64,000 nt of DNA from Lysinibacillus xylanilyticus (GCF_001183605.1 NZ_LFXJ01000010.1:124001-188000); one strand, 5' to 3'. Positions 24,712 through 36,033 are shown, counted from the stretch's first letter. Translations and numbers: made by a program. The notes: generated by a model not told the origin, from the letters alone.

Positions 24712-26934
24712 ATGAGTCCATTAGTAATTGCAAACATTGTTCTAACAGTCGTGGTTGTGCTTTATGCAGTAGGATTGTTCTTCTATCTGTTAAAAACACG
24801 CTATAAGTTTGTGCAATTGGGGAAAAAGGTTGAGTTTGATGAAAGTGTTAAAGAACGAGTTGGTTATCTTATGGTCAATGTACTTGGCCAAAATAAGCTA
24901 TTAAAAGATCCAAAGAGTGGTTTAATTCACGTCATGTTTTTCTATGGATTTTTGATGGTGCAGCTAGGTGCCATTGATTTAATTTGGAAGGGGTTAGCAC
25001 CTGGATCACATTTACCGCTTGGCGTTTTCTACAGTGTGTTCACATTCTTCCAAGAGCTTGTCGTATTAATGATTTTAGTGGCAGTTGTGTGGGCGTTTTA
25101 CCGACGCTATGTTGAAAAGCTAGTACGTCTAAAACGAGGCTGGAAAAATGGTCTTGTCTTAATTTTCATTGGCGGGTTAATGGTATCTACATTACTTGCA
25201 AATGGTATGGGAATAATTTGGCATGGTGAAGAATTAACTTATACAGAGCCAGTTGCTTCTGGCATTGCTGCTATTTTTAGCTTCTTACCAGCATCAGCAG
25301 CGGCTGTTGTTTTCTATGTAATGTGGTGGGCGCACTTATTAATTCTTTTGACATTCTTAGTGTATGTACCACAATCGAAGCACTTCCACTTGATTGTAAG
25401 TCCGATCAATGTGTACATGAACCGTTTAGATCGTACAGGTACATTAACACCGATCGACTTTGAAGCATTAGAAAATGCTGAAGATGAAGAGGATATGCCG
25501 GCAATTGGTGTTGGACGTATTCAAGATTTTACACAAAAACAAATGCTAGATTTATATTCCTGTGTAGAGTGTGGACGCTGTACAAATATGTGTCCAGCAT
25601 CAGGAACAGGGAAAATGCTATCACCAATGGATTTAATCGTGAAGCTTCGTGATCATTTAACATTTACAGGTGCTGTTGTAACAAAGCAAAAGCCTTGGGT
25701 TCCTTATCAATTCTTCGCTAATACAAAGGGGAATCAGTTAGCGATGGCAGCTGGCGCAGAGGGGGCAGTCATTGAAGATATCTACAACCCTTCTTTAATT
25801 GGCGATGTTATTACAGAATCAGAGATTTGGGCATGTACAACTTGTCGTAACTGTGAGGATCAATGTCCTGTTATGAACGAGCATGTTGATAAAATTATTG
25901 ATTTACGTCGTTACTTAACAATGACTGAAGGAAAAGTAAACCCTGATGCACAACGCGCGATGACGAATATCGAGCGTCAAGGTAATCCTTGGGGCTTAAA
26001 CCGTAAAGAAAAAGAAAATTGGCGTGACCTAGATCCAACAATTCATATTCCGACAGTAAAAGAGCTGAAGAAGTCAGGCGAGGAAATGGAATATTTATTC
26101 TGGGTAGGTTCAATGGGTGCGTTTGATAACCGCTCGCAAAAAATTGCATTAGCTTTCTGTCGTTTATTAAACGAAGCAGGCGTGAAGTTTGCGATTTTAG
26201 GAAATAAAGAGAAAAACTCAGGGGACACTCCTCGTCGTTTAGGAAATGAGTTCTTATTCCAAGAGCTGGCAACAGCAAATATCGATGAATTTGAGAAAAA
26301 CGACGTGAAGAAAATCGTTACGATTGACCCGCACGCATACAATATCTTTAAAAATGAATACCAAGACTTTGGCTGGAAGGGCGAGGTCTACCATCATACT
26401 GAACTATTGAATCAATTGATTGATGAAAATCGTCTGGCGTTAAATTTCGAAGTTCATGAAACGATTGTTTTCCACGATTCTTGTTATTTAGGTCGTTATA
26501 ACGATGTTTATGATGCACCACGCGAGATATTACGTGGCATCCCAGGTGTTAAGCTTGTGGAAATGGAGCGTAATCGTGAAACGGCAATGTGCTGTGGTGC
26601 AGGTGGCGGTTTAATGTGGATGGAAGAGCATGTCGGCAACCGTATTAACGTAGCACGAACAGAACAAGCTTTAGCGACTGATGCATCCGTTATCTCTTCT
26701 GGATGTCCTTACTGCTTAACAATGCTTGAGGATGGTACAAAGGCAAAAGAGGTTGAGGATTCAATCGGTACATTTGATGTTGCAGAACTATTAGAGCGTT
26801 CTGTATTTGGTGAAAAAGTGAAAGCTGTCGAGGAATCTGTTGAAGAAGCAGCAGATGTAATGGTTGAAGAAGTAGTTGCTTCTGTGGACAGTGTCGAACA
26901 AAACGAGAATGCGGAAACTAACGCAGAAAAATGA
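24712..26934 (+). CDS. fadF: Membrane iron-sulfur oxidoreductase (FadF-like)
   Basis: Membrane-bound protein of 740 residues, probably passing electrons from beta-oxidation flavoproteins to the quinone pool. Residues 1-235 hold about six membrane helices (NarI/cytochrome-b-like). Two [4Fe-4S] ferredoxin motifs follow: CVECGRCTNMCP near residue 283 and CTTCRNCEDQCP near 373. Two CCG domains typical of heterodisulfide-reductase subunits follow (HDSCYLGRY, MCCGAGGG near 626, SSGCPYC). The last 45 residues are an acidic Val/Glu-rich tail that is probably disordered. A strong AAAGGGGGG site precedes the ATG. In Bacillus fadF lies near acdA and rpoE as here. Confidence 0.88.
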   Translation: MSPLVIANIVLTVVVVLYAVGLFFYLLKTRYKFVQLGKKVEFDESVKERVGYLMVNVLGQNKLLKDPKSGLIHVMFFYGFLMVQLGAIDLIWKGLAPGSHLPLGVFYSVFTFFQELVVLMILVAVVWAFYRRYVEKLVRLKRGWKNGLVLIFIGGLMVSTLLANGMGIIWHGEELTYTEPVASGIAAIFSFLPASAAAVVFYVMWWAHLLILLTFLVYVPQSKHFHLIVSPINVYMNRLDRTGTLTPIDFEALENAEDEEDMPAIGVGRIQDFTQKQMLDLYSCVECGRCTNMCPASGTGKMLSPMDLIVKLRDHLTFTGAVVTKQKPWVPYQFFANTKGNQLAMAAGAEGAVIEDIYNPSLIGDVITESEIWACTTCRNCEDQCPVMNEHVDKIIDLRRYLTMTEGKVNPDAQRAMTNIERQGNPWGLNRKEKENWRDLDPTIHIPTVKELKKSGEEMEYLFWVGSMGAFDNRSQKIALAFCRLLNEAGVKFAILGNKEKNSGDTPRRLGNEFLFQELATANIDEFEKNDVKKIVTIDPHAYNIFKNEYQDFGWKGEVYHHTELLNQLIDENRLALNFEVHETIVFHDSCYLGRYNDVYDAPREILRGIPGVKLVEMERNRETAMCCGAGGGLMWMEEHVGNRINVARTEQALATDASVISSGCPYCLTMLEDGTKAKEVEDSIGTFDVAELLERSVFGEKVKAVEESVEEAADVMVEEVVASVDSVEQNENAETNAEK

Positions 26935-27018
26935 TGTTTATTGCAGAAATATTTCGGTTATCTGAAAAATATAAATTGCACAATAAATAATTGTTTTGTA
27001 GAATAAGATTAAATGGAG

Positions 27019-27049
27019 ATGGGAGTTGAACTATAAACTCCCATTTTTC
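27019..27049 (+). terminator. fadF terminator
   Basis: ATGGGAGTT (27019-27027) pairs perfectly with AACTCCCAT (27036-27044), and TTTTC follows. It separates fadF from the thiolase operon, at least partly. Confidence 0.85.
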
Positions 27050-27132
27050 ATCGCAAGAGGTCGAGCGAGCGTTCAGTCAACGCAGGTGCTCTAATACTTC
27101 TTCTAGAACGTAAAACAAAAGGGGTGTTTTAC

Positions 27133-28338
27133 TTGAATAGAGCTGTAATTTTAGCAGGAGCAAGAACTGCATTTGGTAAGTTTGGTGGTTCATTATCAGC
27201 ATTAAGCGCAAGTGATCTAGGTGCAATCGCCATAAAAGGGGCACTTGAGAAAGCGAATATTTCGCCTGATGAAGTGAACGAAGTAATTTTAGGCTCCGTT
27301 TTACAAGGGGGGCAGGGCCAAATTCCTTCAAGGCAGGCTGCGATCAAAGCAAGTTTACCAATAGCAGTGAAAACAGAAACGATTAACAAGGTTTGTGCTT
27401 CAGGGATGCGTGCTGTAACACTAGCAGATCAGCTAATTCGATTAGGGGACGAAGAAGTAATTATCGCTGGTGGTATGGAGTCCATGTCAAATGCACCGTA
27501 TTATTTACAAAATGGTCGAACAGGGTTACGCATGGGCGACTCAACAATGGTGGATGGCATGCTATATGATGGCTTAACATGTGCTTTTAATAAGGCAAGG
27601 CCGCATATGGGAAGCTACGGTAATGTAACTGCTAAAGAATATTCGTTAAGCCGTGAGGAGCAGGATGCTTGGTCTGTTCGCAGTCATGAACGTGCACTTG
27701 CAGCAATTGAAAAAGGTTACTTTGCTGAAGAAATCGTGCCTGTGGAAATTCCACAACGTAAGGGAGAACCGCTTCAAGTCAATACAGACGAGGCACCAAG
27801 AGCTGGTACGTCAATGGAGGTACTTGCAAAACTCAAACCAGCCTTTGACAAGGATGGAACAATTACAGCAGGTAATGCACCTGGCGTTAATGATGGTGCA
27901 TGTGCCCTAGTAGTAATGAGTGAGGAACGTGCAATTCGTGAAGGCAGAGAGCCACTTGCTTTTATTATCGGTCACGCAGAGATTGCTATTGAGCCAGAGA
28001 ACTTCCCGCAAACACCAGGGCTTGTCATTAACAAATTACTGAAAAAGACGGGGAAATCATTAGCTGACATTGAATTAATCGAAATCAATGAAGCATTTGC
28101 AGCGGTAGCTCTTGTCAGCAAGCAGTTGGCGGATTTAGATGCTGAAAAGGTCAATGTTAACGGTGGTGCAGTTGCACTAGGTCATCCAATCGGAGCATCT
28201 GGAGCACGTATTATTTTAACGCTTGCTCATGAATTAAAGCGCCGAGGCGGTGGTATCGGAATTGCTGCTATCTGCTCAGGTGGAGGGCAAGGCGATGCAA
28301 TTATGATTGAAGTACCGAAAACAGGGGGACACGAATGA
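27133..28338 (+). CDS. Acetyl-CoA acyltransferase (thiolase)
   Basis: Thiolase of 401 residues. The nucleophilic cysteine lies in [20 protein letters not shown] carries the histidine, and CSGGGQGDA carries the second catalytic cysteine, all standard for type I/II thiolases. The best start is the TTG at 27133 ([18 protein letters not shown]), with AAAAGGGGTG seven bases upstream. The GTG at 27124 falls inside that site. It opens a gene set (thiolase, hydroxyacyl-CoA dehydrogenase, two acyl-CoA dehydrogenases, TetR) reminiscent of mmgABC. The stop overlaps the next start (ATGA). A TGAACGCTCGCTCGA sequence on the minus strand near 27063-27077 may be a second regulator box. Confidence 0.9.
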   Translation: MNRAVILAGARTAFGKFGGSLSALSASDLGAIAIKGALEKANISPDEVNEVILGSVLQGGQGQIPSRQAAIKASLPIAVKTETINKVCASGMRAVTLADQLIRLGDEEVIIAGGMESMSNAPYYLQNGRTGLRMGDSTMVDGMLYDGLTCAFNKARPHMGSYGNVTAKEYSLSREEQDAWSVRSHERALAAIEKGYFAEEIVPVEIPQRKGEPLQVNTDEAPRAGTSMEVLAKLKPAFDKDGTITAGNAPGVNDGACALVVMSEERAIREGREPLAFIIGHAEIAIEPENFPQTPGLVINKLLKKTGKSLADIELIEINEAFAAVALVSKQLADLDAEKVNVNGGAVALGHPIGASGARIILTLAHELKRRGGGIGIAAICSGGGQGDAIMIEVPKTGGHE

Positions 28339-29189
28339 TGGGAATTCAAAAAGTAATGGTTATTGGCGCTGGGCAAATGGGCTCCGGCATTGCACAAGTT
28401 TGTGCACAAGCTGGTTATGATGTCAAACTGAACGACATGAAGCAAGAATTTTTCGAACGCGGTTTAGGAGTAATTACGAAAAACCTGACACGTGATGTCG
28501 AAAAGGGTCGTAAAACTGAGGATGAAAAGGTGGCCATTCTAGGTCGTATTAGTATGTCACTAGATTTACAGGATGCTAGTGACGTAGATATTATCATCGA
28601 GGCAGCAGTGGAAAATATGGAAATAAAGCAATCCATCTTTAAGCAAATTGATCAGATTGCACCGGCACATGCCATTTTAGCTACGAATACATCATCTTTA
28701 CCAATTACGGAAATTGCAGCTGTAACAAATCGTCCAGAGCAAGTGATTGGTATGCACTTTATGAATCCGGTACCTGTTATGAAGCTAGTAGAAATTATTA
28801 GAGGGTTAGCAACAAGTGATGAAGTCTACAAAGCGGTTGAAGAAATGACAGTAAAATTATCGAAAACTCCAGTGGAAGTAAATGACTTCCCAGGCTTTAT
28901 TTCGAATCGTATTTTATTACCGATGATTAATGAAGCGATCTACGCATTATATGAGGGTGTAGCATCGAAAGAAGCTATTGATGATGTGATGAAACTCGGA
29001 ATGAATCATCCGATGGGGCCATTAACATTGGCAGACTTTATTGGTCTGGATACATGTCTATCCATCATGGAGATTTTACATGAGGGCTTAGGTGATAGTA
29101 AATATAGACCTTGTCCATTGCTTCGTAAATATGTGGCAGCTGGATGGCTAGGTAAAAAATCTGGAAGAGGTTTTTACGTTTATGAATAA
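28335..29189 (+). CDS. 3-hydroxybutyryl-CoA dehydrogenase
   Basis: NAD(P)-dependent 3-hydroxyacyl-CoA dehydrogenase of 284 residues. The Rossmann motif [20 protein letters not shown] is at the start. [11 protein letters not shown] and [14 protein letters not shown] carry the catalytic serine, histidine and asparagine, and the C-terminal dimer domain has [16 protein letters not shown]. The length matches the short Hbd/MmgB type, not the long FadB fusion. ATG at 28335 or 28338 overlaps the thiolase stop. It should interconvert acetoacetyl-CoA or similar and 3-hydroxyacyl-CoA for the neighbouring thiolase. Confidence 0.93.
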   Translation: MMGIQKVMVIGAGQMGSGIAQVCAQAGYDVKLNDMKQEFFERGLGVITKNLTRDVEKGRKTEDEKVAILGRISMSLDLQDASDVDIIIEAAVENMEIKQSIFKQIDQIAPAHAILATNTSSLPITEIAAVTNRPEQVIGMHFMNPVPVMKLVEIIRGLATSDEVYKAVEEMTVKLSKTPVEVNDFPGFISNRILLPMINEAIYALYEGVASKEAIDDVMKLGMNHPMGPLTLADFIGLDTCLSIMEILHEGLGDSKYRPCPLLRKYVAAGWLGKKSGRGFYVYE

Positions 29190-29258
29190 TCCTATGGGGA
29201 TGGGACGATTCAAACGAAGTGTACTGCAACGGGACAACGTACAGGGGTGACATTATAG

Positions 29259-30395
29259 ATGCATTTACAATTTACAGATGAACAAATAATGATGCGTGAT
29301 ATGGTTCGTAATTTTGCTCAGGATAAAATTGAACCATGGGTAGAACGTATGGAGGCAGGAGAGTTCCCTCGTGAGCTCCTTGCACAAATGGGAGAATTAG
29401 GTTTAATGGGGATTACGACGCCTGAGGAATTAGGCGGCTCAGCGATGGATTTTACATCGTACATAATTGCTATCAATGAACTATCGAAGGTTAGCGCAGT
29501 AATGGGGGTTATTTTATCTGTGCATACCTCGGTTGGAACAAATCCCATTATTTATTTCGGCAACGATGAACAGAAGAAACGTTATGTTCCAAAGCTTGCT
29601 GCAGGTGAATATTTAGGGGCATTTTGTTTAACAGAGCCTAGCGCGGGTTCAGATGCTGGCTCTTTGCAATCTAAAGCGGTGCGAGATGGAGATGACTATG
29701 TCATCAACGGCTCCAAGGTGTTTATTACAAACGGTGGAGAAGCAGATGTTTATATTGTCTTTGCCTCAACGAATCCTACTGAAAAAACACGTGGTATTTC
29801 AGCGTTTATTGTTGAAAAAGGAACACCGGGCTTAATCATAGGTAAAGATGAACATAAAATGGGCTTACACGGCTCACGTACAGTTCAACTAACATTCGAC
29901 AACTGTCGCATTCCGGCCACGAACCTTCTTGGGGAGGAAGGGGAAGGCTTTAAAATTGCAATGGCCAACTTAGATGTAGGACGTATTGGAATTGCAGCAC
30001 AAGCTCTAGGCATTGCTGAAGCGGCACTAGAGGCAGCTACTGCATATGCAAAAGAACGTGTTCAATTTGGAAAGCCTATAACAACGCAACAAGGTGTTGG
30101 CTTCAAACTTGCTGATATGGCGACTGCTGTAGAAGCAGCAAAATTACTAGTCTATCGGGCAGCGGATTTACGCACAAAAGGGTTACCGTGTGGAGCCGAG
30201 GCCGCGATGGCGAAACTTTTTGCCTCTCGTACGGCAGTGCAAACAGCGATAGACGCTATACAAATTTTTGGTGGCTATGGCTATACAAAAGACTATCCAG
30301 TAGAGCGTTATTTCCGAGATGCAAAAGTGACCGAAATATACGAAGGTACAAGTGAAATTCAAAAGCTAGTCATTGGTAAATATTTACTTAAATAA
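29259..30395 (+). CDS. Acyl-CoA dehydrogenase (first of two)
   Basis: FAD enzyme of 378 residues. The motifs are LTEPSAGSDAG (flavin/substrate loop), [71 protein letters not shown], and the catalytic-Glu segment IYEGTSEIQKLVI. It matches the short/medium-chain MmgC/BCAD group. It begins 69 bases after the hydroxyacyl-CoA dehydrogenase and belongs to the same operon. The chain-length preference cannot be assigned by sight. Confidence 0.92.
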   Translation: MHLQFTDEQIMMRDMVRNFAQDKIEPWVERMEAGEFPRELLAQMGELGLMGITTPEELGGSAMDFTSYIIAINELSKVSAVMGVILSVHTSVGTNPIIYFGNDEQKKRYVPKLAAGEYLGAFCLTEPSAGSDAGSLQSKAVRDGDDYVINGSKVFITNGGEADVYIVFASTNPTEKTRGISAFIVEKGTPGLIIGKDEHKMGLHGSRTVQLTFDNCRIPATNLLGEEGEGFKIAMANLDVGRIGIAAQALGIAEAALEAATAYAKERVQFGKPITTQQGVGFKLADMATAVEAAKLLVYRAADLRTKGLPCGAEAAMAKLFASRTAVQTAIDAIQIFGGYGYTKDYPVERYFRDAKVTEIYEGTSEIQKLVIGKYLLK

Positions 30396-30546
30396 GGTCT
30401 GATGTTATGTTGCAATGTTGATATTCTTCAAGGAAAAAGCTCGGGTACTGATCAGTTTCCCGAAGCGATAACCCAGAAACATTATCAAAAATTGAAATCA
30501 ACAATCAAAGCACTAACAAACTCTAACGAAAAAGGGGAAATGGACA

Positions 30547-31683
30547 ATGAACTTTCAATTATCAGAAGAGCATGAACAATTACGCGAAATGATTCGTGAT
30601 TTTGCTATTAATGAAGTAGCACCAACAGCAGCTGAACGTGACGAGAACGAAGAGTTTGACCGTGCAATTTTTGATAAAATGGCGGAGCTAGGCTTAACAG
30701 GTATTCCATGGCCAGAAGAATACGGCGGTGCAGGTTTTGATTATCTTGCATATGTCATTGCTGTAGAGGAGTTATCACGTGTATGTGCATCAACAGGGGT
30801 TACTTTATCAGCACATACTTCACTTGCTGGTTGGCCGATTTATAAATTCGGTACGGAAGAACAAAAACAAAAATATCTTCGTCCAATGGCGGAAGGTAAA
30901 CATATCGGTGCATATGGCTTAACAGAGCCAGGATCAGGCTCTGATGCTGGTGGCATGAGAACATATGCAAAACGTGATGGCGATGATTATATTTTAAACG
31001 GCTCGAAGATTTTCATTACCAATGGTGGAGTAGCAGATACATATGTTGTATTTGCAGTCACAGATCCAGAAGCTAAAAATGGCACAACTGCTTTTATCGT
31101 TGAAGCTGGCTTTGAAGGTTTCTCGGTAGGGAAGAAGGAGAAAAAACTAGGAATTCGTTCATCTCCAACAACTGAAATTATTTTTGATAACTGTCGCGTT
31201 CCGAAAGAAAATATGCTTGGAGCTGAGGGAGAAGGCTTCAAAATTGCGATGACAACACTTGATGGAGGACGTAATGGTATTGCGGCACAAGCTGTAGGAA
31301 TTGCACAAGGGGCTTTGGATGCAGCAGTTGAATACGGTAAAGAGCGTGTGCAGTTTGGTAAACCGATTACTGCCAACCAAGGTGTATCCTTTAAACTAGC
31401 GGATATGGCAACTCAAATTGAAGCATCTCGACTGCTTACATACCAAGCGGCTTGGTTGGAATCGAATGGTCTACCTTATGGTAAAGCATCTGCAATGGCA
31501 AAATTAATGGCTGGCGATACTGCGATGAATGTAACGACTGAGGCGGTTCAAGTCTTTGGTGGATATGGTTATACGAAGGATTATCCAGTTGAGCGCTTCA
31601 TGCGTGATGCAAAAATCACACAAATTTATGAAGGTACACAAGAGATTCAACGACTTGTTATCTCTCGTATGTTGACAAAGTAA
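30547..31683 (+). CDS. acdA: Acyl-CoA dehydrogenase (second of two)
   Basis: FAD enzyme of 378 residues, clearly paralogous to its upstream neighbour. It shows [59 protein letters not shown], and [19 protein letters not shown] with the catalytic glutamate. The location before icmF/rpoE and the sequence style fit AcdA of Bacillus, a short-chain/isobutyryl-type enzyme. A 151-base gap separates it from the previous gene. The gap has a small GC hairpin (CTCGGG/CCCGAAG near 30448) but no clear promoter. AAAAGGGGAAATGG precedes the ATG. Confidence 0.9.
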   Translation: MNFQLSEEHEQLREMIRDFAINEVAPTAAERDENEEFDRAIFDKMAELGLTGIPWPEEYGGAGFDYLAYVIAVEELSRVCASTGVTLSAHTSLAGWPIYKFGTEEQKQKYLRPMAEGKHIGAYGLTEPGSGSDAGGMRTYAKRDGDDYILNGSKIFITNGGVADTYVVFAVTDPEAKNGTTAFIVEAGFEGFSVGKKEKKLGIRSSPTTEIIFDNCRVPKENMLGAEGEGFKIAMTTLDGGRNGIAAQAVGIAQGALDAAVEYGKERVQFGKPITANQGVSFKLADMATQIEASRLLTYQAAWLESNGLPYGKASAMAKLMAGDTAMNVTTEAVQVFGGYGYTKDYPVERFMRDAKITQIYEGTQEIQRLVISRMLTK

Positions 31684-31686
31684 CGT

Positions 31687-32319
31687 ATGACAGAAAGAGA
31701 TAAAAGACCCCAAGTACAGTCAACGGTAAAAGATGAAAATCTCATCGCCATTCGTCGAGAACAAATGATAGAGGGAGCCATTAAATTATTTAAAGAAAAA
31801 GGTTTTCATCGTGCTACCACGAGAGAAATCGCAAAAGCTGCAGGCTTTAGTATCGGAACATTATATGAATATATTCGTACCAAGGAAGACGTCCTTTACC
31901 TTGTATGTGATAGCATTTATCACCATGCGATGGAGCGACTTTCAAGTTATGAGATAAAGGCAGGAACTATAGAAGAGTTAAAGGAAATGATTCGAGAGTA
32001 TTTCTTGCAAATTGATAGTATGGTTGATGAGATGACAATCATGTATCAGGAAACTAAATCATTGTCCAAAGAAGCACAGCGTTATGTATTTAGTAAAGAG
32101 TTTGAAATGGTTGGTACTTTTGAGCGATTACTACAACGCTGTGTGCAATCGGGTGAAATAACGATGACGGATAAACAAATTCACTTGGCAGCAAATAACT
32201 TAGTCGTTTCTGGACAAAGCTGGGCATTCCGTAAATGGGCGCTCCATCGTCAGCACTCTATTGACGAATTTATTGAAATGCAAATAACATTGTTTATTTC
32301 AGGCATAAAGGGGTTCTAA
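31687..32319 (+). CDS. TetR/AcrR family regulator (FadR/KstR2-like)
   Basis: Repressor of 210 residues. The helix-turn-helix (IEGAIKLFKEKGFHRATTREIAKAAGFSIGTLYEYIRTKEDVLY in pieces) occupies about 27-70, and a C-terminal acyl-CoA-sensing type domain follows. It begins three bases after the acdA stop with no ribosome site of its own, so translation is probably coupled. It is in an operon with acyl-CoA degradation genes and upstream of icmF. By position and family it is the best candidate to bind the FadR-like boxes before fadF and possibly the thiolase gene, releasing them on acyl-CoA. Confidence 0.87.
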   Translation: MTERDKRPQVQSTVKDENLIAIRREQMIEGAIKLFKEKGFHRATTREIAKAAGFSIGTLYEYIRTKEDVLYLVCDSIYHHAMERLSSYEIKAGTIEELKEMIREYFLQIDSMVDEMTIMYQETKSLSKEAQRYVFSKEFEMVGTFERLLQRCVQSGEITMTDKQIHLAANNLVVSGQSWAFRKWALHRQHSIDEFIEMQITLFISGIKGF

Positions 32320-32338
32320 TAAGTTCCGTAAAGGGGTT

Positions 32339-32383
32339 GTCGGTAATTGCATAGAGCGACATTGCAATTACCGACTTTTTTTA
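32339..32383 (+). terminator. Terminator of the acyl-CoA operon
   Basis: GTCGGTAATTGCA (32339-32351) pairs perfectly with TGCAATTACCGAC (32363-32375), and TTTTTTTATC follows. Confidence 0.95.
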
Positions 32384-32451
32384 TCTTCATTAAGAAGTTA
32401 ACTCCACCTTTGAAGGTGATGAGATGATTTCGGAAGTGGTTCCTTTCCAGG

Positions 32452-32640
32452 GGAAGTTGGCGATGACATTTGTTAAAAACGTATGCCATGTAAATTAGTT
32501 GATTGAAGTGGAGACTGGGCGACTCCTTGGGGATCAGCGTCACAGATGAGACCCTGCAGCGAAGCGAAGCGGCTCATCGGACGCCCCCAGGAAAGCGCCC
32601 AGTCGGAACGAAAATCAACCACACGTTATGATGATGAGTC
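32452..32640. repeat. MITE-like repeat, copy D (most complete)
   Basis: This copy best shows the architecture. The outer arm pairs GTTGATT with AATCAAC, GACTGGGCG with CGCCCAGTC, and CAGCGTC with GACGCCC. An inner GATGAG/CTCATC hairpin encloses ACCCTGCAGCGAAGC. It ends CACGTTATGATGATGAG. The icmF start codon lies 38 bases beyond it. Confidence 0.85.
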
Positions 32641-32677
32641 AATAAAGAACATTAAGGGGAGAAAGTGGGGATTTCAT

Positions 32678-35600
32678 ATGACAAAGGTAGAAGTATATCG
32701 TCCAAAAAATCACGTACGTTTTGTAACAGCATCGAGTCTTTTTGATGGACATGATGCTTCGGTTAACATTATGCGACGTATTTTACAATCAAGCGGTGTA
32801 GAGGTAATCCATTTAGGACATAACCGCTCCGTGGAAGAAGTCGTAAATGCTGCGATTCAAGAGGATGCTCAAGGCATTGCGGTATCTTCTTATCAAGGCG
32901 GGCATATGGAATACTTTAAATATATGTATGATTTGCTGCGTGAAAAAGGGGCACCACATATTAAAATTTATGGTGGTGGTGGCGGTGTTATTTTACCGCG
33001 TGAAATTAAAGAGTTACATGCTTACGGGATTGCAGGGATTTTCTCGCCAGAGGATGGTCGTGTCTTAGGATTACAAGGGATGATTAATGAGAAAATTAAA
33101 GGGACTGATTTCCCAACAGCTACAGGTAGCTATCAAGAAAAGCTTGATGCTCTAACGACAGAAACACCAGAAATATTAGCAAATTTAATAACTGCTGCTG
33201 AGTCGAATGATGATGAAGAAACGAAAAAGATGCTAGAAGAAGCTGGCAAACGCTCAAAAGTGACACCTGTATTAGGTATTACAGGAACAGGTGGTGCAGG
33301 TAAATCTTCCTTAACAGATGAATTAATTCGTCGTTTCTTAAAGGAGTTTCCTGATAAACGCGTAGCTATTCTTTCTGTCGATCCGACAAAGCAAAAAACA
33401 GGTGGCGCTTTACTTGGTGACCGTATTCGTATGAATGCGATTTTCAATAATCGAGTATATATGCGTAGTTTAGCAACACGTGGATCCCGTACAGAGCTTA
33501 CTGCTTCAATTGGGGACGTGCTAGATGTAGTGCGTGTAGCGGGCTATGATTTAATCATTGTAGAAACAAGTGGTATTGGTCAAGGTGATGCGGAAATTAC
33601 AAAATATACTGATCTATCCATGTACGTGATGACAAGTGAGTTTGGTGCTCCAACTCAACTTGAAAAAATTGACATGATTGATTTTGCGGATGTTATTGCT
33701 ATTAATAAATTTGAACGTAAAGGCTCTGAAGATGCGCTACGTCAAGTACAAAAGCAATATCAACGTTCACGAGAACTTTGGGATGAATCAATTGATAATA
33801 TGCCTGTGTACGGTACGATTGCCAGTCAGTTTAATGATAAAGGAACGAATGCTTTATTTGCTGCATTAGTAAATATCATTAATACGAAGACGGGAAGTAC
33901 TTGGGAAACAGGCTATGAGCAATTTGCGAAAACTCAAAAACAAGATGTTATCATTCCAAACGATCGTCGTTATTATTTACGAGAGCTAACAGATACTGTG
34001 CGTGGCTATCATAAAAAATCAGAGCAGCAGGTGGAATTTGCTCGCCGTCTATTCCAATTAGAAGGAGCTATTGAAGCAGTTAAAGAAAAAGCTCCAAATG
34101 ATGCACTTATCACATCTCTCACTTCTTTAGCGGAAGGTGTTAGAGATGAATTAACGGCTGAGTCTAAACGTATATTAGATAATTGGCATGCTTTAAAAGA
34201 AGCTTATGCTGGAGATGAATTTGTCACGAAAGTTCGTGATAAGGAAATTCGAACAATTTTAAAGACAACAAGTCTTTCTGGTACAAAAATTCCTAAAGTT
34301 GCCTTGCCGAAATTCGTAGATTATGGTGAAATTTTACGCTGGGTTTATAAAGAAAATGTACCTGGTGAATTCCCGTATACAGCGGGAGTATTCCAATTTA
34401 AACGTGAAGGTGAAGATCCGAAGCGACAATTTGCTGGCGAGGGAACGCCTGAGCGTACGAATAAACGATTCCATTATTTATCGAAGGATGATGATGCAAA
34501 ACGTTTATCAACAGCATTTGACTCTGTAACGTTGTACGGTGAGGATCCAGACTACCGACCAGATATTTATGGAAAGGTTGGAGAATCGGGTGTATCTATT
34601 TGTACGCTAGAGGATATGAAAAAGCTTTATGCAGGCTTTGATCTATGTGCACCATCAACTTCAGTATCGATGACAATTAACGGCCCAGCACCGGTTATTT
34701 TGGCGATGTTCATGAATACGGCTATTGATCAGCAAGTGAAACTACGTGAGGAAGAACTTGGCCGACCTTTGACAGTTGAAGAATTTACGGAGACACGAGA
34801 GAAAACATTACAGGTTGTACGTGGAACTGTGCAAGCAGATATTTTAAAAGAAGATCAAGGGCAAAATACATGTATCTTCTCAACAGAGTTTGCGTTACGA
34901 ATGATGGGAGATATTCAGCAATACTTTATTGATCATAAAGTTCGTAATTATTACTCAGTATCTATTTCTGGTTACCATATTGCCGAAGCTGGTGCGAACC
35001 CAATATCTCAGTTGGCCTTTACATTAGCAAATGGCTTCACATATGTGGAATATTATTTAAGCCGAGGAATGAATATTGACGACTTTGCGCCAAATCTATC
35101 ATTCTTCTTCTCTAACGGACTAGATCCAGAGTACACAGTTATTGGACGTGTAGCCCGTCGTATTTGGGCAGTTGTAATGCGTGATAAGTACGGTGCCAAT
35201 GAACGAGCACAAAAATTAAAATATCATATCCAAACATCTGGACGCAGTTTGCATGCACAGGAGATTGATTTTAATGATATCCGCACAACGTTACAGGCAT
35301 TAATGGCATTACAGGATAACTGTAATTCATTGCATACAAATGCATACGACGAGGCAATTACAACGCCTACGGAAGAATCTGTACGTCGTGCAATGGCTAT
35401 TCAAATGATTATTACGAAGGAACATGGCTTAGCGAAAAACGAAAATCCATTACAAGGGGCGTTTATCGTAGAAGAGTTAACAGACCTTGTAGAAGAAGCT
35501 GTACTAGAAGAGTTTGATCGTATCAATGATCGTGGTGGTGTGCTAGGTGCAATGGAAACACAATATCAACGTGGTAAGATTCAAGAGGAATCCATGTACT

Positions 35601-35926
35601 ACGAGATGCTAAAGCATTCAGGTGAGCTACCAATCATTGGTGTGAACACATACTTAAATCCGAATCCACCTTCAGAAGATGAAATTAACAATATGGAGAT
35701 TGCGCGTGCATCAACTGAAGAAAAAGAGACGCAAATTCATAACTTACATGCCTTTTGGAAGCAACATGAAGGGGAGAACGAAGCTGCCCTTGCTCGTTTA
35801 CAACAAGTAGCTGTAAACAACGGTAATATTTTTGCGGAGCTTATGGAAACCGTAAAAGTCGCTAGCTTAGGACAGATCACAAATGCTTTATATGAGGTTG
35901 GCGGACAATATCGTCGTAATATGTAA
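32678..35926 (+). CDS. icmF: Fused isobutyryl-CoA mutase IcmF (B12-dependent)
   Basis: Adenosylcobalamin enzyme of 1082 residues that interconverts isobutyryl-CoA and n-butyryl-CoA (some members also pivalyl/isovaleryl-CoA). The order is: B12-binding domain at about 15-145 ([12 protein letters not shown] with the cobalt-ligand His, SSYQGGH, GGGGGV); a MeaI-type G-protein chaperone at about 190-430 ([13 protein letters not shown]-loop, [26 protein letters not shown]); a linker; then the acyl-CoA mutase TIM barrel from about 540 ([20 protein letters not shown]). The start is the ATG at 32678 with GTGGGG upstream. The frame is open to 32546, but that extension is translated MITE-like DNA. It links branched-chain acyl-CoA to beta-oxidation. 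Confidence 0.95.
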   Translation: MTKVEVYRPKNHVRFVTASSLFDGHDASVNIMRRILQSSGVEVIHLGHNRSVEEVVNAAIQEDAQGIAVSSYQGGHMEYFKYMYDLLREKGAPHIKIYGGGGGVILPREIKELHAYGIAGIFSPEDGRVLGLQGMINEKIKGTDFPTATGSYQEKLDALTTETPEILANLITAAESNDDEETKKMLEEAGKRSKVTPVLGITGTGGAGKSSLTDELIRRFLKEFPDKRVAILSVDPTKQKTGGALLGDRIRMNAIFNNRVYMRSLATRGSRTELTASIGDVLDVVRVAGYDLIIVETSGIGQGDAEITKYTDLSMYVMTSEFGAPTQLEKIDMIDFADVIAINKFERKGSEDALRQVQKQYQRSRELWDESIDNMPVYGTIASQFNDKGTNALFAALVNIINTKTGSTWETGYEQFAKTQKQDVIIPNDRRYYLRELTDTVRGYHKKSEQQVEFARRLFQLEGAIEAVKEKAPNDALITSLTSLAEGVRDELTAESKRILDNWHALKEAYAGDEFVTKVRDKEIRTILKTTSLSGTKIPKVALPKFVDYGEILRWVYKENVPGEFPYTAGVFQFKREGEDPKRQFAGEGTPERTNKRFHYLSKDDDAKRLSTAFDSVTLYGEDPDYRPDIYGKVGESGVSICTLEDMKKLYAGFDLCAPSTSVSMTINGPAPVILAMFMNTAIDQQVKLREEELGRPLTVEEFTETREKTLQVVRGTVQADILKEDQGQNTCIFSTEFALRMMGDIQQYFIDHKVRNYYSVSISGYHIAEAGANPISQLAFTLANGFTYVEYYLSRGMNIDDFAPNLSFFFSNGLDPEYTVIGRVARRIWAVVMRDKYGANERAQKLKYHIQTSGRSLHAQEIDFNDIRTTLQALMALQDNCNSLHTNAYDEAITTPTEESVRRAMAIQMIITKEHGLAKNENPLQGAFIVEELTDLVEEAVLEEFDRINDRGGVLGAMETQYQRGKIQEESMYYEMLKHSGELPIIGVNTYLNPNPPSEDEINNMEIARASTEEKETQIHNLHAFWKQHEGENEAALARLQQVAVNNGNIFAELMETVKVASLGQITNALYEVGGQYRRNM

Positions 35927-35996
35927 CTTGTAAACATGTAAATTTGCTTGTTGTATAACATTTATTCTATTTTGTGCAAAATGTTTGTGAAGTTTT

Positions 35997-36033
35997 AAGT
36001 GTCTAGTCTTAGGATTAGGCACTTCTTTTTATT
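35997..36033 (+). terminator. icmF terminator
   Basis: AAGTGTCTAGTC-TTAG-GATTAGGCACTT forms a 12-bp stem with G.U pairs, and CTTTTT follows. Confidence 0.88.

Noticed and set aside
26935..27132. Thiolase start at GTG 27124
   Set aside because: The GTG is part of the ribosome site AAAAGGGGTG. The TTG at 27133 gives the normal family N-terminus.
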